Source: Paenibacillus gyeongsangnamensis (GTDB lineage: Bacteria; Bacillota; Bacilli; Paenibacillales; NBRC-103111). Taken from it: a stretch of DNA of 64,000 nucleotides. The translations under genes were made by a program, and so were the position numbers. The stretch covers positions 124,001 through 188,000 of the forward strand of contig NZ_JAQAGZ010000016.1 in NCBI RefSeq assembly GCF_027533625.1, given 5' to 3'. Positions 18,858-28,036 of the stretch are shown here, in pieces (the stretch's first letter is position 1; each line of letters starts with the position of its first letter). A model generated the notes under the pieces. That model saw only the letters and a list, made by a program, of their open reading frames with translations. It made no database searches and had not been told where the DNA came from.

Positions 18858-19409
18858 TTAAGTTTCCTTCGATGGATTTAATTTACCAGTCCAGATGGTG
18901 TAGCCCATGCCAGCATAAGCTAATCCCCAGAAGAATGCAAAATATTTGTTGTCTTCGGTCGGCAGCGCCATGGATAAAAGCATCATGACCAACAAAGCGA
19001 TGATCCAGCGGGGAAATACGTTCGCTCGGTAGGATAGAAATGTAAATACCAGCGTTCCTCCAGTCAAACCAATAAATAATAACATGTGCAAAATGGCGAA
19101 AGCCACACCATCCGGATTCATTGACGGATCGGCGGATTCAATCGTAGACCACAGCACGCAGGTTGTAACGATATTACCGATAATGATAGCAAGAACTGTA
19201 ATAAATTCACCTACCCCAGTTTCCCTCGATTGGACCATAAATGTTGCAATCGTGCCGACGGACATTAGAATACTTGCGATGAACCCAAAGGTCAGCTCGG
19301 GTGAGCTATCCGTCCCCCAGATGAGGGAGCTTGGCGTCATCCCCATACGGCTAATACCTGCCAGCAAACAAATCATACCCAACCATCGAATCACTCTTGT
19401 TTCACTCAT
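18858..19409 (-). CDS. Six-helix membrane protein of unknown function
   Basis: This 183-residue, strongly hydrophobic protein has about six segments. It starts MSETRVIRWLGM with AGGTTGT upstream on the minus strand and ends in a lysine-rich tail (LNPSKET). I do not recognise a family. It is convergent with the broken antiporter and divergent from the histidine-kinase gene. There is no catalytic motif. Confidence 0.6.
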   Translation of the reverse strand: MSETRVIRWLGMICLLAGISRMGMTPSSLIWGTDSSPELTFGFIASILMSVGTIATFMVQSRETGVGEFITVLAIIIGNIVTTCVLWSTIESADPSMNPDGVAFAILHMLLFIGLTGGTLVFTFLSYRANVFPRWIIALLVMMLLSMALPTEDNKYFAFFWGLAYAGMGYTIWTGKLNPSKET

Positions 19410-19632
19410 TTTTTTTACAACCTCCCAATCAATTATCGTTACGTTAACGAACTTGATTATAGTTAATGGAGGATCATGGAAAACAGAGCAGGGTTCTCAC
19501 AATATTCGGGGAATCGAGACAGGGACATTTTTGGGAAATCCGGGAAGCCAGCCGGGAAGTTACGGTTTCTCCGTATTCAGGCCGCGGCAAGCTCGCTATA
19601 ATAGAGGTATATTTAAAATCGGAGGGGGATTC

Positions 19633-21105
19633 ATGCAACAATTGCAAGATCGGATTGCCGATCGAACAGCAGAACCCGCAGCCCGGCTCCCCCAAAAGGG
19701 GTTCCTTGTCTGCCTCCAGCTTCTGGCAGCCTTGTTCTCGCTGATTACGGCAGTGTTATATTCGACAGGGATTCCCATATACTACCATAAACTTGTTTCA
19801 TCTTGTATTGTAAACGGTTGCGGCAACTGGGTGCCGGCAATGCCCCTTGATAATGGGGGGACGATTCACCTGTCACTGGAGACCTATGCAGTCATTTTCG
19901 TGTGTATCGATGTTATTTTTACGTTTGCTTATTATGCGGCTGCACTGCTCATTTTTTGGAAAGGATTTCGCGAACCGATGGCCATACTAGCCGCCTTGGC
20001 GATGGTTACGTTCGGCACCTCCTTTCCTTCTTTAACCTCCGTCGCTTTTCAGGGGAATGCTGCTCAAGAGTGGTGGTTTGCATTTGCAGCTACTCTCGGC
20101 TGGATTGGATTATCGCTGTTGTTTTTGCTCTTTCCTAACGGTTCGTTTGTGCCGAGATGGACAGTCGGGGTCTTTATCTTGATAGTGATCGTTAATGTCA
20201 GCAGTTTTTTTAATCATGGGATTATATGGAACGTATTTAGTGGTTCCGCTTACCTTTTAGCTTTGTGGTATATAGGCTTGACGCTAATACTTATTTATTC
20301 ACAATTATTCCGGTTTCTGAAAGTGTCCTCGCCGTCGCAGCGCCAGCAAACCAAATGGGTTGTGTACGGGCTCGCCGTTGGCATGATCGGGTTTGTCGGG
20401 ATGAGCATATTATTCGACCCCCGCCTGAATGACGGAAGCGCCATAACTTATGTGTATCTCAATGCGATTATTAATTTATGTTTACTTGCAATTCCGTTCA
20501 CGTTTACTATGGCTGTGCTGAGGCACCGGTTGTGGGATATCGATCCGCTTGTCAAGAGAACGCTGGTATATAGCGCTTTGACTCTTTGTGTGGCAGCGAT
20601 CTATATCTTTTCGGTTTTTTACTTGAGCCGCTTATTTGAGACAAAAAATAATCTCATGATCTCCTTAGCGTCGACGGCCATAGTGGCGGTCGCATTTGCT
20701 CCACTGAAGGAAAAGCTGCAGCGGCTCGTTAACCGGATGCTGAAAGGCCGCCACGACGATCCTTATGCGGTTTTGCTGGAACTGGGAAGTCAGCTTGTTC
20801 AGCCGATGGCTCCGGAGGCGATGCTGGAAGCTCTCGCTTCTAGCATTAAGGAATCGCTGCGGTTGCCTTATACAGGCATTGCAATAGGAGTGGGGGGACA
20901 GGATGCTTTCGTCGCTTCGTCTGGAGAGCCCGTTCATGAGGTGCTGTCCTTTCCCATCATCTACCGTGATGAAAGGCTTGGTACGCTGTACTTATCCAGC
21001 CGTTCTCCCGGAGAAGCCTTCTCATCTGAGGACAATAAGTTCCTGGATGTGCTTCTGCATCAATCGGGACCCATCGTCGAAAATGTGAATATGACATTAG
21101 TATGA
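19633..21105 (+). CDS. Sensor histidine kinase, membrane and GAF-like sensor part
   Basis: Start ATG 19633 follows GGAGGGGGATTC. The product has about ten hydrophobic segments between residues 25 and 320 and then a soluble part (LVNRMLKGRHDDPYAVLLELGSQL, a linker seen in NarL-partner kinases, then a GAF-like domain near 410-490). It stops at TGA 21105 with the sequence QSGPIVENVNMTLV, exactly where such kinases continue into the phosphoacceptor helix. The kinase core is encoded in the next frame, starting at 21102. It is either a recently frameshifted single gene or a translationally coupled two-part kinase. Confidence 0.75.
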   Translation: MQQLQDRIADRTAEPAARLPQKGFLVCLQLLAALFSLITAVLYSTGIPIYYHKLVSSCIVNGCGNWVPAMPLDNGGTIHLSLETYAVIFVCIDVIFTFAYYAAALLIFWKGFREPMAILAALAMVTFGTSFPSLTSVAFQGNAAQEWWFAFAATLGWIGLSLLFLLFPNGSFVPRWTVGVFILIVIVNVSSFFNHGIIWNVFSGSAYLLALWYIGLTLILIYSQLFRFLKVSSPSQRQQTKWVVYGLAVGMIGFVGMSILFDPRLNDGSAITYVYLNAIINLCLLAIPFTFTMAVLRHRLWDIDPLVKRTLVYSALTLCVAAIYIFSVFYLSRLFETKNNLMISLASTAIVAVAFAPLKEKLQRLVNRMLKGRHDDPYAVLLELGSQLVQPMAPEAMLEALASSIKESLRLPYTGIAIGVGGQDAFVASSGEPVHEVLSFPIIYRDERLGTLYLSSRSPGEAFSSEDNKFLDVLLHQSGPIVENVNMTLV

Positions 21106-21803
21106 AGCTGCTGGCCAAAGATTTGCAGGAATCCCGGGAAAAGCTGGTCCTGGCGAGAGAGGAGGAACGCCGGCAAATTCGCAAAAATTTGCATGATGAT
21201 CTAGCTCCTCGTCTTGCGGCTCTGGCGCTCAATGTGGCTACGGCCGAGAAATATGTCGTGAAGAAGCCCGATATTGCTATTGAGATGCTGGGGGACCTCA
21301 GGAAGGTTATACGTGCGACGGTGGATGAGATCCGGACACTCGTTCATGATTTGCGTCCGCCATCTCTGGATGAACTCGGATTGATCAGTGCGATCGAAGA
21401 GAGAATCAGCGAACTGAATAAGCCGGCCAGGCTGCTCGCGGATGAGCAGGGAATCGTACCTATTCACATCCATCTGCATGAGCCACCGCTGCTTCCGGAT
21501 CTACCGGCGGCGGTGGAAGTAGCTGCTTACCGTATTGTCACAGAATCGCTGGTCAACGTGATTAAGCACAGCCAAGCAACCGAGTGTACAGTCAAACTTC
21601 ACGTGTCGTCATTAAATCAATTGGTAATAGAAGTGACGGATAACGGCACGGGTCTTGACCCTTCTTACACACTAAGGCTTCCGGGTAAGGGGGGGATCGG
21701 ACTCCACTCGCTACGAGAGAGGGCAGCGGAATTAGGTGGAGAATGTTCAATAGAACAAGTAGAGCGTGGCGGCACACGGGTGCTGGCCATATTGCCGATT
21801 TAA
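21102..21803 (+). CDS. Sensor histidine kinase, HisKA_3 and ATPase part
   Basis: These 233 residues hold the dimerisation/phosphoacceptor domain of NarX/DesK-type kinases (REEERRQIRKNLHDDLAPRL, His near residue 31) and the HATPase domain (AAYRIVTESLVNVIKHSQA N-box, VTDNGTGLD G1, GGIGLHSLRERAAELGG G2). Its ATG overlaps the TGA of the membrane part as ATGA, and no separate Shine-Dalgarno site is visible. Residues just before the His continue the helix of the upstream part, so the two pieces belong to one protein. The response regulator follows 20 bp downstream. Confidence 0.8.
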   Translation: MKLLAKDLQESREKLVLAREEERRQIRKNLHDDLAPRLAALALNVATAEKYVVKKPDIAIEMLGDLRKVIRATVDEIRTLVHDLRPPSLDELGLISAIEERISELNKPARLLADEQGIVPIHIHLHEPPLLPDLPAAVEVAAYRIVTESLVNVIKHSQATECTVKLHVSSLNQLVIEVTDNGTGLDPSYTLRLPGKGGIGLHSLRERAAELGGECSIEQVERGGTRVLAILPI

Positions 21804-21823
21804 TAGAAGGAGGAGAATGGGCG

Positions 21824-22462
21824 TTGAGAATCGTTATTGCAGAAGACCATCCGTTATTTCGCAGCGGTGTACGCAACTTGCTGAGGACCACGGACGATCT
21901 TGAAGTCGTTGGGGAAGCGGCATCCGGGGAGGAGGCGTTGGCGCTTGTGGAGCAGCTGCAGCCCGATCTGGTGCTTATGGATATCCGAATGCCCGGTATT
22001 AATGGTATCGAAGCGACGCGTTTGATCAAAGAGAAACACCCGGCGATTGAGGTGTTGATCCTGACGATGTTTAGAGACGACCAATCGGTTTTTACCGCGA
22101 TGCGGGTAGGCGCAAAAGGTTACATCCTTAAGGATTCGGACGAGGATGAGCTGCTGCAATCCATTCGGATGGCAGGCAGCGGCGGTGCTGTATTTAGCTC
22201 GGATATTGCAGGCCGGATGATGCAATATTTTTCCCAGCCACACACCGTTCCTTCGGATGATCCTACCTTCTCAGAGCTCACGAAACGCGAGTTGGAAATT
22301 TTGGAGCGGATTGCGGAGGGTGACAATAACGCCGAGATCGCCAAACGACTGCATATCAGCAATAAGACGGTGGCCAACTATGTCTCGAACATTCTAAACA
22401 AGCTACAGGTCTCAGACCGTAATGCAGCCAAACGATTGGTCCAAAAATCACGTGAAGAATAG
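21824..22462 (+). CDS. NarL/LuxR-type response regulator
   Basis: TTG start at 21824 with GAAGGAGGAG 8 bp upstream. The 212-residue protein has a receiver domain (acidic pair in IAEDHP, phosphoacceptor Asp in LVLMDIRMPG, Lys in YILKDS) and a C-terminal LuxR-type helix-turn-helix (LTKRELEILERIAEGDNNAEIAKRLHISNKTVANYVSNIL, residues about 145-205). It is partner of the kinase encoded immediately upstream. Targets are unknown; none of the neighbours is an obvious regulon member. Confidence 0.9.
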   Translation: MRIVIAEDHPLFRSGVRNLLRTTDDLEVVGEAASGEEALALVEQLQPDLVLMDIRMPGINGIEATRLIKEKHPAIEVLILTMFRDDQSVFTAMRVGAKGYILKDSDEDELLQSIRMAGSGGAVFSSDIAGRMMQYFSQPHTVPSDDPTFSELTKRELEILERIAEGDNNAEIAKRLHISNKTVANYVSNILNKLQVSDRNAAKRLVQKSREE

Positions 22463-22502
22463 ACCGAATGCGCGCGATCGCTATATAATCAATACAATAA
22501 AG

Positions 22503-22545
22503 CCTCCCGACCACCACTTTGAAAGTAGGGCGGGAGGTTTTTATT
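22503..22545 (+). terminator. Terminator of the two-component operon
   Basis: CCTCCCG and CGGGAGG around a 21-base loop, then TTTTTATT. It begins 40 bp after the response-regulator stop. Confidence 0.85.
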
Positions 22546-22558
22546 AGTTAATAAGAAT

Positions 22559-22677
22559 ATATAAGTTTTCGCAACTTATAGCCTCGCATCAACCCTGGTA
22601 AACGCGCTGGTCCTTGTAAGACAAGGACGGTGTAGCCGGTTATCCTAGCGCGTAAATTTTCTGGGGAAGATTCCCAG
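22559..22677 (+). other. Series of nested hairpins, candidate structured RNA
   Basis: In order: TATAAGTT-TTCGC-AACTTATA (22559-22579); an outer stem CGCGCT (22603-22608) / AGCGCG (22647-22652) enclosing TCCTTG-TAAGA-CAAGGA and CGG-TGTAG-CCG, a three-way-junction shape; then CTGGGGAAGATTCCCAG (22661-22677). I cannot match this to a riboswitch class I know. It precedes coding debris, not an intact gene, so it may be a remnant of a mobile-element end. Confidence 0.35.
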
Positions 22678-22689
22678 CATCCTATTTTA

Positions 22690-22980
22690 TTCCGTAGGCG
22701 ACCTTACTTTTGACCTGTACGCGAGCGACAACGGCACGATCAAACACAGCATTATGTGTTAGAAATCGAAACGCCGCAAGGCGCAGTAGTTTCCAAGCCG
22801 ATAAGGTATAAGAAGCCGATGACATCGGGCGGGACTTCAACAACAGGACCTGCATCGACTCCGGCAACGCCAAATAGGCTTCACCAAGCAATGGCCTCAA
22901 TCACTAGCGCTGCGCAGGTGATCCCTAGATTGAAGCAGGGAGATAATAATTCCATTGCTTACATGAAGGTAACTAACTGA
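22690..22980 (+). pseudogene. Coding remnant of unknown gene
   Basis: Two frames look coding: SVGDLTFDLYASDNGTIKH from about 22692, ending at TAG after MC, and then LEIETPQGAVVSKPIRYKK through a Thr/Pro/Ser-rich linker to AYMKVTN and a stop at 22980. The pieces probably belong to one protein with a frameshift near 22755. No start or ribosome site is seen, and I do not recognise the family. Confidence 0.35.
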
Positions 22981-23055
22981 TAAACTTTTCAGTTCTTATT
23001 AGGTGGCAGTTTTTCTTTTATAATAAATTTAAACGTAGGGAAAGGAGAAAAGACC

Positions 23056-23862
23056 TTGAACATACTTATTACAGGTGCATCAGGGAGCGTAGGCTCCGGA
23101 GCGGCGGAAGCGCTTTCTGAAGATCATGAGCTGCGTCTATCGGACGTGGCGAAAGTCAATGCGGAGTTTTCATTTTATGAAGCTGACGTTCGGGAGCCTG
23201 GAACATTAGATGAGGCGTCCCAAGGAGTAGACATCATCATCCATACCCCCGCTTATCATGGCATACATACGGGGAAGCACTCGGAGCAAGAGTTTTATGA
23301 TCTGAATGTAACAGGCACGTTTCATATGTTCCAGTCCGCTGTTCGTAACCAAGTCCGTCGTGTCGTTTGGTTACCCAGTATGTCCTTTTACGGCTCCAGC
23401 TTCTATTCGTATACGAAAAAAATCGGCGAGCAGCTATGCGAGTTTTACCACGAACGGCACGGGATCGAGGTGATCATGCTCCGGCCGGCGGACTTTACTC
23501 CATTTCGCGATCTACTTCATTATGGTGAAAGGATGCTGCATGGCGGAGTTGACCGCCGGGACGTGATTCAAGCAGTCGTCCAAGCGGTAAATTGCCCGAC
23601 GCCATTCAGGTACTATCATATCATTAGACAAGACCCGTTTACCGAGGAGGATTTGCAAGAGTATTCGGAATCTCCGATCGGAGTATGGGATAAGACGTAT
23701 CCAGGCGCAGGAGAGATGATTCGCAAGCATGATTTTAAGCTCCCTAACCAGATTCGCGTGTCGGATTTGACTAAAGAGAGGAACGAGCTCGGGTATGTTC
23801 CCCGCTATAATTTCGGTACTTTTCTTAAGGAATATGAGGCAGGCATTACAAAAAATCGTTAG
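23056..23862 (+). CDS. NAD-dependent epimerase/dehydratase family protein
   Basis: This 268-residue protein starts at TTG with AAAGGAG upstream. It has the extended-SDR Rossmann motif NILITGASGSVGSG and a YxxxK-type site in FYSYTKKIGEQLCE. The body resembles UDP-sugar or uronate dehydrogenases (VNVTGTFHMFQSA-like region). It is shorter than most extended SDRs. It is the first of four co-directional genes with 12-24 bp spacing (two extended SDRs flanking two aldo-keto reductases), suggesting stepwise oxidation/reduction of a sugar or polyol. Confidence 0.78.
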   Translation: MNILITGASGSVGSGAAEALSEDHELRLSDVAKVNAEFSFYEADVREPGTLDEASQGVDIIIHTPAYHGIHTGKHSEQEFYDLNVTGTFHMFQSAVRNQVRRVVWLPSMSFYGSSFYSYTKKIGEQLCEFYHERHGIEVIMLRPADFTPFRDLLHYGERMLHGGVDRRDVIQAVVQAVNCPTPFRYYHIIRQDPFTEEDLQEYSESPIGVWDKTYPGAGEMIRKHDFKLPNQIRVSDLTKERNELGYVPRYNFGTFLKEYEAGITKNR

Positions 23863-23874
23863 GGAGGAATCAGG

Positions 23875-24780
23875 ATGCAAAAAACAGTGCTGGGCAGAAC
23901 AGGGCTAGAGGTGACACGACTCGGTTTCGGGGCGATGGAAATTCGCGGACCGCGGATTTGGAGCGGCCGACCCGTTACGGATGATGAGGCGGATCAAATT
24001 TTAAATGCCGTTCTCGATGCTGGCATCAATTTCATCGATACCGCGTATGATTACGGTTTAAGCGAAGAGTATATCGGTCGCTTCATCAGCCGCCGCCGCA
24101 GCGAATATATCCTGGCCACCAAGTGCGGTTGTACGGTCGTCAATTGCGGGGATCACGATGAAACGCCTCACGTATGGACGAGGGATAATCTTCTCCATAA
24201 CATTGAAACGAGCTTGCAGAGAATGAAAACGGATTATATCGATTTGCTCCAACTCCATAATCCGACCGTCGAACAGACCGAGGAAGGAAACCTGGTGGAA
24301 ATTCTCCGAGAAATCCAGACATCCGGCAAGGTACGCTGGATCGGCATTTCCTCCACGCTACCGCATATTTCGAAATACATTGAGTCCGGCGTGTTCGACA
24401 GCTTCCAGATTCCTTACTCGGCCTTGGAAAGAGACCACGAGAACGTTATTTCCGACGCAGCGCGATCGGGCGCGGGCACCATCATTCGGGGCGGCGTCGG
24501 TCGAGGTGAGCCGGGAGCGGGGCTAGGGAATAAGGACCGTTGGGCCGTCTGGGAGAAGGCTCGGTTAGATGAGCTCCTGGATGAAGGAGAAAGCCGTACC
24601 GGATTCTTATTGCGTTTTACGCTCAGTCATCCGCATATGGCTAGTACGATTGTAGGGACCAAGAACCCGGAGCATTTAGCGGAAAATTTACGGATTGCCG
24701 TGAAGGGCTCGCTGCCGGCCGATGTTTATGAGGAAGCGAAGCGGCGCCTTCAATCGGTCGGGCAAGGACCGGAAGCATAA
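23875..24780 (+). CDS. Aldo/keto reductase
   Basis: This 301-residue TIM-barrel oxidoreductase of the AKR superfamily has the motifs LGFGAMEIRGPR, NFIDTAYDYGLSEEYIG (catalytic Asp and Tyr), ATKCG (catalytic Lys), DYIDLLQLHNP (His) and a C-terminal NADP-site TIVGTKNPEHL. GGGAGGA lies 9 bp before the ATG. It is second in the four-gene operon. The substrate is unknown; AKRs of this group reduce sugar aldehydes or oxidise polyols. Confidence 0.88.
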   Translation: MQKTVLGRTGLEVTRLGFGAMEIRGPRIWSGRPVTDDEADQILNAVLDAGINFIDTAYDYGLSEEYIGRFISRRRSEYILATKCGCTVVNCGDHDETPHVWTRDNLLHNIETSLQRMKTDYIDLLQLHNPTVEQTEEGNLVEILREIQTSGKVRWIGISSTLPHISKYIESGVFDSFQIPYSALERDHENVISDAARSGAGTIIRGGVGRGEPGAGLGNKDRWAVWEKARLDELLDEGESRTGFLLRFTLSHPHMASTIVGTKNPEHLAENLRIAVKGSLPADVYEEAKRRLQSVGQGPEA

Positions 24781-24803
24781 TCATTATTTAAAGAGGTGAT
24801 ATC

Positions 24804-25778
24804 GTGGAATATCGTGTATTGGGACGTTCGGGTTTAAAGGTGAGCGAGGTCAGCTTGGGCTGTTGGGCGATAGGAGGACCGTCGTGGCGGGATGGGAATC
24901 CCGTGGGTTGGTCCGGCAACAATGATAACGAATCACTTGCAGGTTTGCGTAGGGCGCATGAACTCGGCATTAATCATTTCGATACGGCAGATGTGTATGG
25001 TGACGGGCATTCGGAGAGGGTGATCGGGAAATTTTTGCAGGAGGTTCCGCGTGAATCCGTCATTATTGCTTCCAAAGTAGGCTGGTTCAAGGGGACCGCA
25101 CCGAACGCGATGCAGCCGATTCATATTCGTCACCAGCTCGAGCAGACGCTTACGAATTTGGGCACGGACTATTTGGATATTTATTATTTTCATAATGCGA
25201 ATTTCGGCCCGAATGACCAATTTCTTGAAGATGCGGCTGAAATGATGCGCGAGCTGCAGAAGGAAGGCAAAGTACGTGTTATCGGTCAGTCTGCATACAG
25301 TTATGCGGATTTTATGCGGGTTTGCCCGGTAACTCGTCCGGATGTTCTGCAATTCCATTACAATGCATTCGGTAATCAATTCGATCAACCGGAAACCAAT
25401 CTATTCCGTTGGGCAGAAGAACAAAATGTGGGCATGGTGCTGTTTGGCCCGCTAGCCCAGGGGCTGCTGCTGGATAAGTTTGATCCAGATAACCCGCCTC
25501 AGTTCGGTGAGGGAGATATCCGTTCATCCAATCAGTCCTATTCACGGGAACGTTTGCTTGAAATCCGCCGCAAACTTCAGCCCATCAAGGAGCGCCTCGG
25601 CAGCGAAGCGCAGGATCTGGTTCGAGCAGCCATTCAATATGCTCTGGCAAAATCTCCAAATGCCTGTGTCATCCCCGGGTTTAAAAATGCCCGCCAAGTG
25701 GAATCCAATGCCCAGGCTGCCGGCAAACCGCTGACTACTCAAGAAGCCGAATTTATTCAACAAATATTACGTGGATAA
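24804..25778 (+). CDS. Aldo/keto reductase
   Basis: This 324-residue AKR starts at GTG 24804 (AAGAGGTGAT upstream). Motifs are SLGCWAIGGPSW, NHFDTADVYGDGHSE, ASKVGW, DYLDIYYFHN and a C-terminal NACVIPGFKNARQVE. It is third in the operon and clearly a different subfamily from its upstream neighbour: it has the GPLAQGLLLDKF loop of IolS/YhdN-like enzymes, which in bacilli are linked to inositol and sugar metabolism. Confidence 0.88.
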   Translation: MEYRVLGRSGLKVSEVSLGCWAIGGPSWRDGNPVGWSGNNDNESLAGLRRAHELGINHFDTADVYGDGHSERVIGKFLQEVPRESVIIASKVGWFKGTAPNAMQPIHIRHQLEQTLTNLGTDYLDIYYFHNANFGPNDQFLEDAAEMMRELQKEGKVRVIGQSAYSYADFMRVCPVTRPDVLQFHYNAFGNQFDQPETNLFRWAEEQNVGMVLFGPLAQGLLLDKFDPDNPPQFGEGDIRSSNQSYSRERLLEIRRKLQPIKERLGSEAQDLVRAAIQYALAKSPNACVIPGFKNARQVESNAQAAGKPLTTQEAEFIQQILRG

Positions 25779-25793
25779 AAGGAGCCTACTAGC

Positions 25794-26714
25794 ATGAAAG
25801 TTTTGATTACAGGCGCCGGCGGCAATCTTGGACGGGTTCTCGGTCCAGCTTTGGAGGAAAAAGGGTATGAGCCGGTTCTGATGGATTATCGGGACATTGA
25901 AACTCCTTACCTTTTTATTCGAGGAGATGTAACGAATAAGGCGGATGTACTCAAAGCCGTCCAAGGTTCGGACGCGATCGTTCATGCCGCCGCTTTGCAC
26001 GGAATTCATCTCTCCAAATATTCACGGGATGATTTTTGGAAATTAAACGTACAGGGAACGTATAACGTCTATGATGCCGCTTTAGAATGCGGGGTCGGTA
26101 AAATTTTATTATGCAGTACGATGGGCGTATACGGCAAAAGTATCCAAGGGTCGCAGGATGGCTTTGCTGCGGTTACGGAACAACTCCCCTTGAAGCCTAA
26201 AGACTTCTACGGCATGAGCAAAACCTTATGTGAAGAGATCGGGCAATATTACAACCGCAGCAACCGAATTTCAACGATTGCCTACCGGTTGGGCATGTTC
26301 GTTCCGGAGGACTACATCCGGTACGGCTTCCGTTTGCTGAAAGGCGGCGTTGATGACCGGGATGTGGCGCAAGCCTTCCTGCTTGGACTTGAGAATGATT
26401 CGATTGATTTCGATGCTTTTAACATTATGGCGGAAGTCCCATTTTCCAAGGAAGAACTTAACTGTTTTAGAAAAGAGCCGGCTTCGTTCATGGAAGAACG
26501 GTATCCGGGACTTTCAGAGTTGATCGCGCGGCGAGGACAAAAAGCGGAAGAGCTTTTACAAATGTGGGGGTATACGCATTGGTCGATCGAGAAAGCGAAA
26601 GAACGGCTTGGTTATAAGCCAACTTATAACTTCAAGGAATTTTACACTGCTTTGAGGGAAGGGCATGAAGAAAGCTATTACCCCTATGCAAATCTTCCTT
26701 GGTGGGGCATGTAA
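25794..26714 (+). CDS. NAD-dependent epimerase/dehydratase family protein
   Basis: This 306-residue extended SDR has VLITGAGGNLGRVLG, a catalytic YGMSK motif (KDFYGMSKTLCEE) and the Thr/Ser site CSTMGVYG. It is last in the operon, 15 bp behind the second AKR. It is related in layout to the first gene (both carry HAALHGIH/HTPAYHGIH at the same place), so the operon holds two paralogous dehydrogenases. A uronate or hexose dehydrogenase role is likely but not specific. Confidence 0.85.
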   Translation: MKVLITGAGGNLGRVLGPALEEKGYEPVLMDYRDIETPYLFIRGDVTNKADVLKAVQGSDAIVHAAALHGIHLSKYSRDDFWKLNVQGTYNVYDAALECGVGKILLCSTMGVYGKSIQGSQDGFAAVTEQLPLKPKDFYGMSKTLCEEIGQYYNRSNRISTIAYRLGMFVPEDYIRYGFRLLKGGVDDRDVAQAFLLGLENDSIDFDAFNIMAEVPFSKEELNCFRKEPASFMEERYPGLSELIARRGQKAEELLQMWGYTHWSIEKAKERLGYKPTYNFKEFYTALREGHEESYYPYANLPWWGM

Positions 26715-26763
26715 GATCGGATATTTCATTAAATCCGCAATTATTGTCGTACTGGTTGTCAGA

Positions 26764-26857
26764 TGTCAAGAACAATATCTCATAAAAAGTCGCATATAAT
26801 GCGGCTTTTTCATTTTATGGGATAAAGTTCTTCTCATTTGACGATGACAAGAACTTT
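26764..26857. repeat. Dispersed palindromic repeat, copy C
   Basis: TGTCAAGAACAATATCTCAT (26764-26783) leads into a terminator-like hairpin AAAAGTCGCAT-ATA-ATGCGGCTTTTT. Then AAGTTCTTCTCAT (26825-26837) faces ATGACAAGAACTT (26844-26856). It follows the sugar operon and probably ends its transcript. Confidence 0.7.
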
Positions 26858-26917
26858 AGAGTTTAAGGGCTACCGGATTCTTTTGCACCTTGTAGAGTCA
26901 AAAGGGACCATGATGTT

Positions 26918-28036
26918 TTAACGTCTTGTCCTCTCACCAGCCGGACGCAGATGGTCTCTTTGTTTCTTAATAAGGGTTAAGAAGGCAAGGACGAGCGGGA
27001 TGATTAAGGCAGGAGGCAATATCGAAAAGGGAAGAATCGTGTAATTATACCAATCCAGCTCTGTCGGGCGAATAAAGCTGCGCAAGGCAACGGCGAAAAA
27101 CAATAGCCCAATCGGTAAAATGAACGGTGTCGCATCCTTTATACGAAACACATCTCCGAAGATTTGCATGAACCAATAGTGCGTTACAATAGTCTCGAAC
27201 AAAGTAAATATCGTCCAAATTCCGATGATGATGATCTCAATCCGCTCTAGATAAAGGCCGACTCGTACTAATTGAATGGAAGAAAAGAAAGGGTACATCG
27301 CCGATTTCGTCAGATTCATGCCGAGCGAGCCGATCGTTAAATAGATTGCGATCAGCAGGTATACATTAGTGAGGATCAGGCTGACAGAGGAGCTGAGCAT
27401 AAGTTTCTTCAAGTTACCGACTCTGTGGAACAAGAAGACGAGACCGATCGCTTTTCCAAATGGAAAAGAAAAAGAAAGCAGAGCTCCGTAAGCGATATCC
27501 GAGAGACGGCTTTGAAATTGCGGCAAAAATGGATTAGTATCTACGTTACGGAGGATCAGCACACAGATAATGGTTATCGAGACCAGAAACAGCGGCAGCA
27601 TCAGCTGAACGGTACGAGCTATCGTTTCGAGTCCTAAATAAACAGCATACGACGTGACCAACACCAACATCAGTATAATCAGTTCGGGTGGAGTGTATGG
27701 AAGTATGGCTGTCATATAAAACAACGACAACGCACGAAGCGTCAAAACCGTAAGTCCGACCGAATCGATGAGGTAGAAGAAGATGATCGCTTTTCCCAGC
27801 CATTTTCCGAGCAAAAGCTCGATTATTTCGGTCATGCTCTTGTTAGGATGCTGAAGCTGCACATACTTCATCAGCCACATAACAAAAATACCACCGATAA
27901 CGCCCAGCAAGTTGGCGATCCACACGTCCTGCTGCAAAATCTTCGCGTTATACAAAAATAGCGTCGAGAAGCCCGATAAATAAGTAAAGCAAAGACATCC
28001 GAATTGGAAGTTAGTGATCTTCTCCTTGGCGCCCAT
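26918..28036 (-). CDS. GerB-family spore germination permease
   Basis: Start ATG at 28036, with AGGAGGAATTATA just upstream, gives 372 residues; the frame is open further upstream but only through the neighbour's coding region. It has about ten membrane helices in the APC-superfamily pattern of GerAB/GerKB (EKITNFQFGCLCFTYLSG N-terminus, QHPNKSMTEIIELLLG, RALSLFYMTAILPYTPPELI). It senses small nutrients (amino acids, sugars) in the spore inner membrane together with the GerA and GerC subunits encoded upstream. It overlaps the stop of the preceding small gene. Confidence 0.9.
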   Translation of the reverse strand: MGAKEKITNFQFGCLCFTYLSGFSTLFLYNAKILQQDVWIANLLGVIGGIFVMWLMKYVQLQHPNKSMTEIIELLLGKWLGKAIIFFYLIDSVGLTVLTLRALSLFYMTAILPYTPPELIILMLVLVTSYAVYLGLETIARTVQLMLPLFLVSITIICVLILRNVDTNPFLPQFQSRLSDIAYGALLSFSFPFGKAIGLVFLFHRVGNLKKLMLSSSVSLILTNVYLLIAIYLTIGSLGMNLTKSAMYPFFSSIQLVRVGLYLERIEIIIIGIWTIFTLFETIVTHYWFMQIFGDVFRIKDATPFILPIGLLFFAVALRSFIRPTELDWYNYTILPFSILPPALIIPLVLAFLTLIKKQRDHLRPAGERTRR

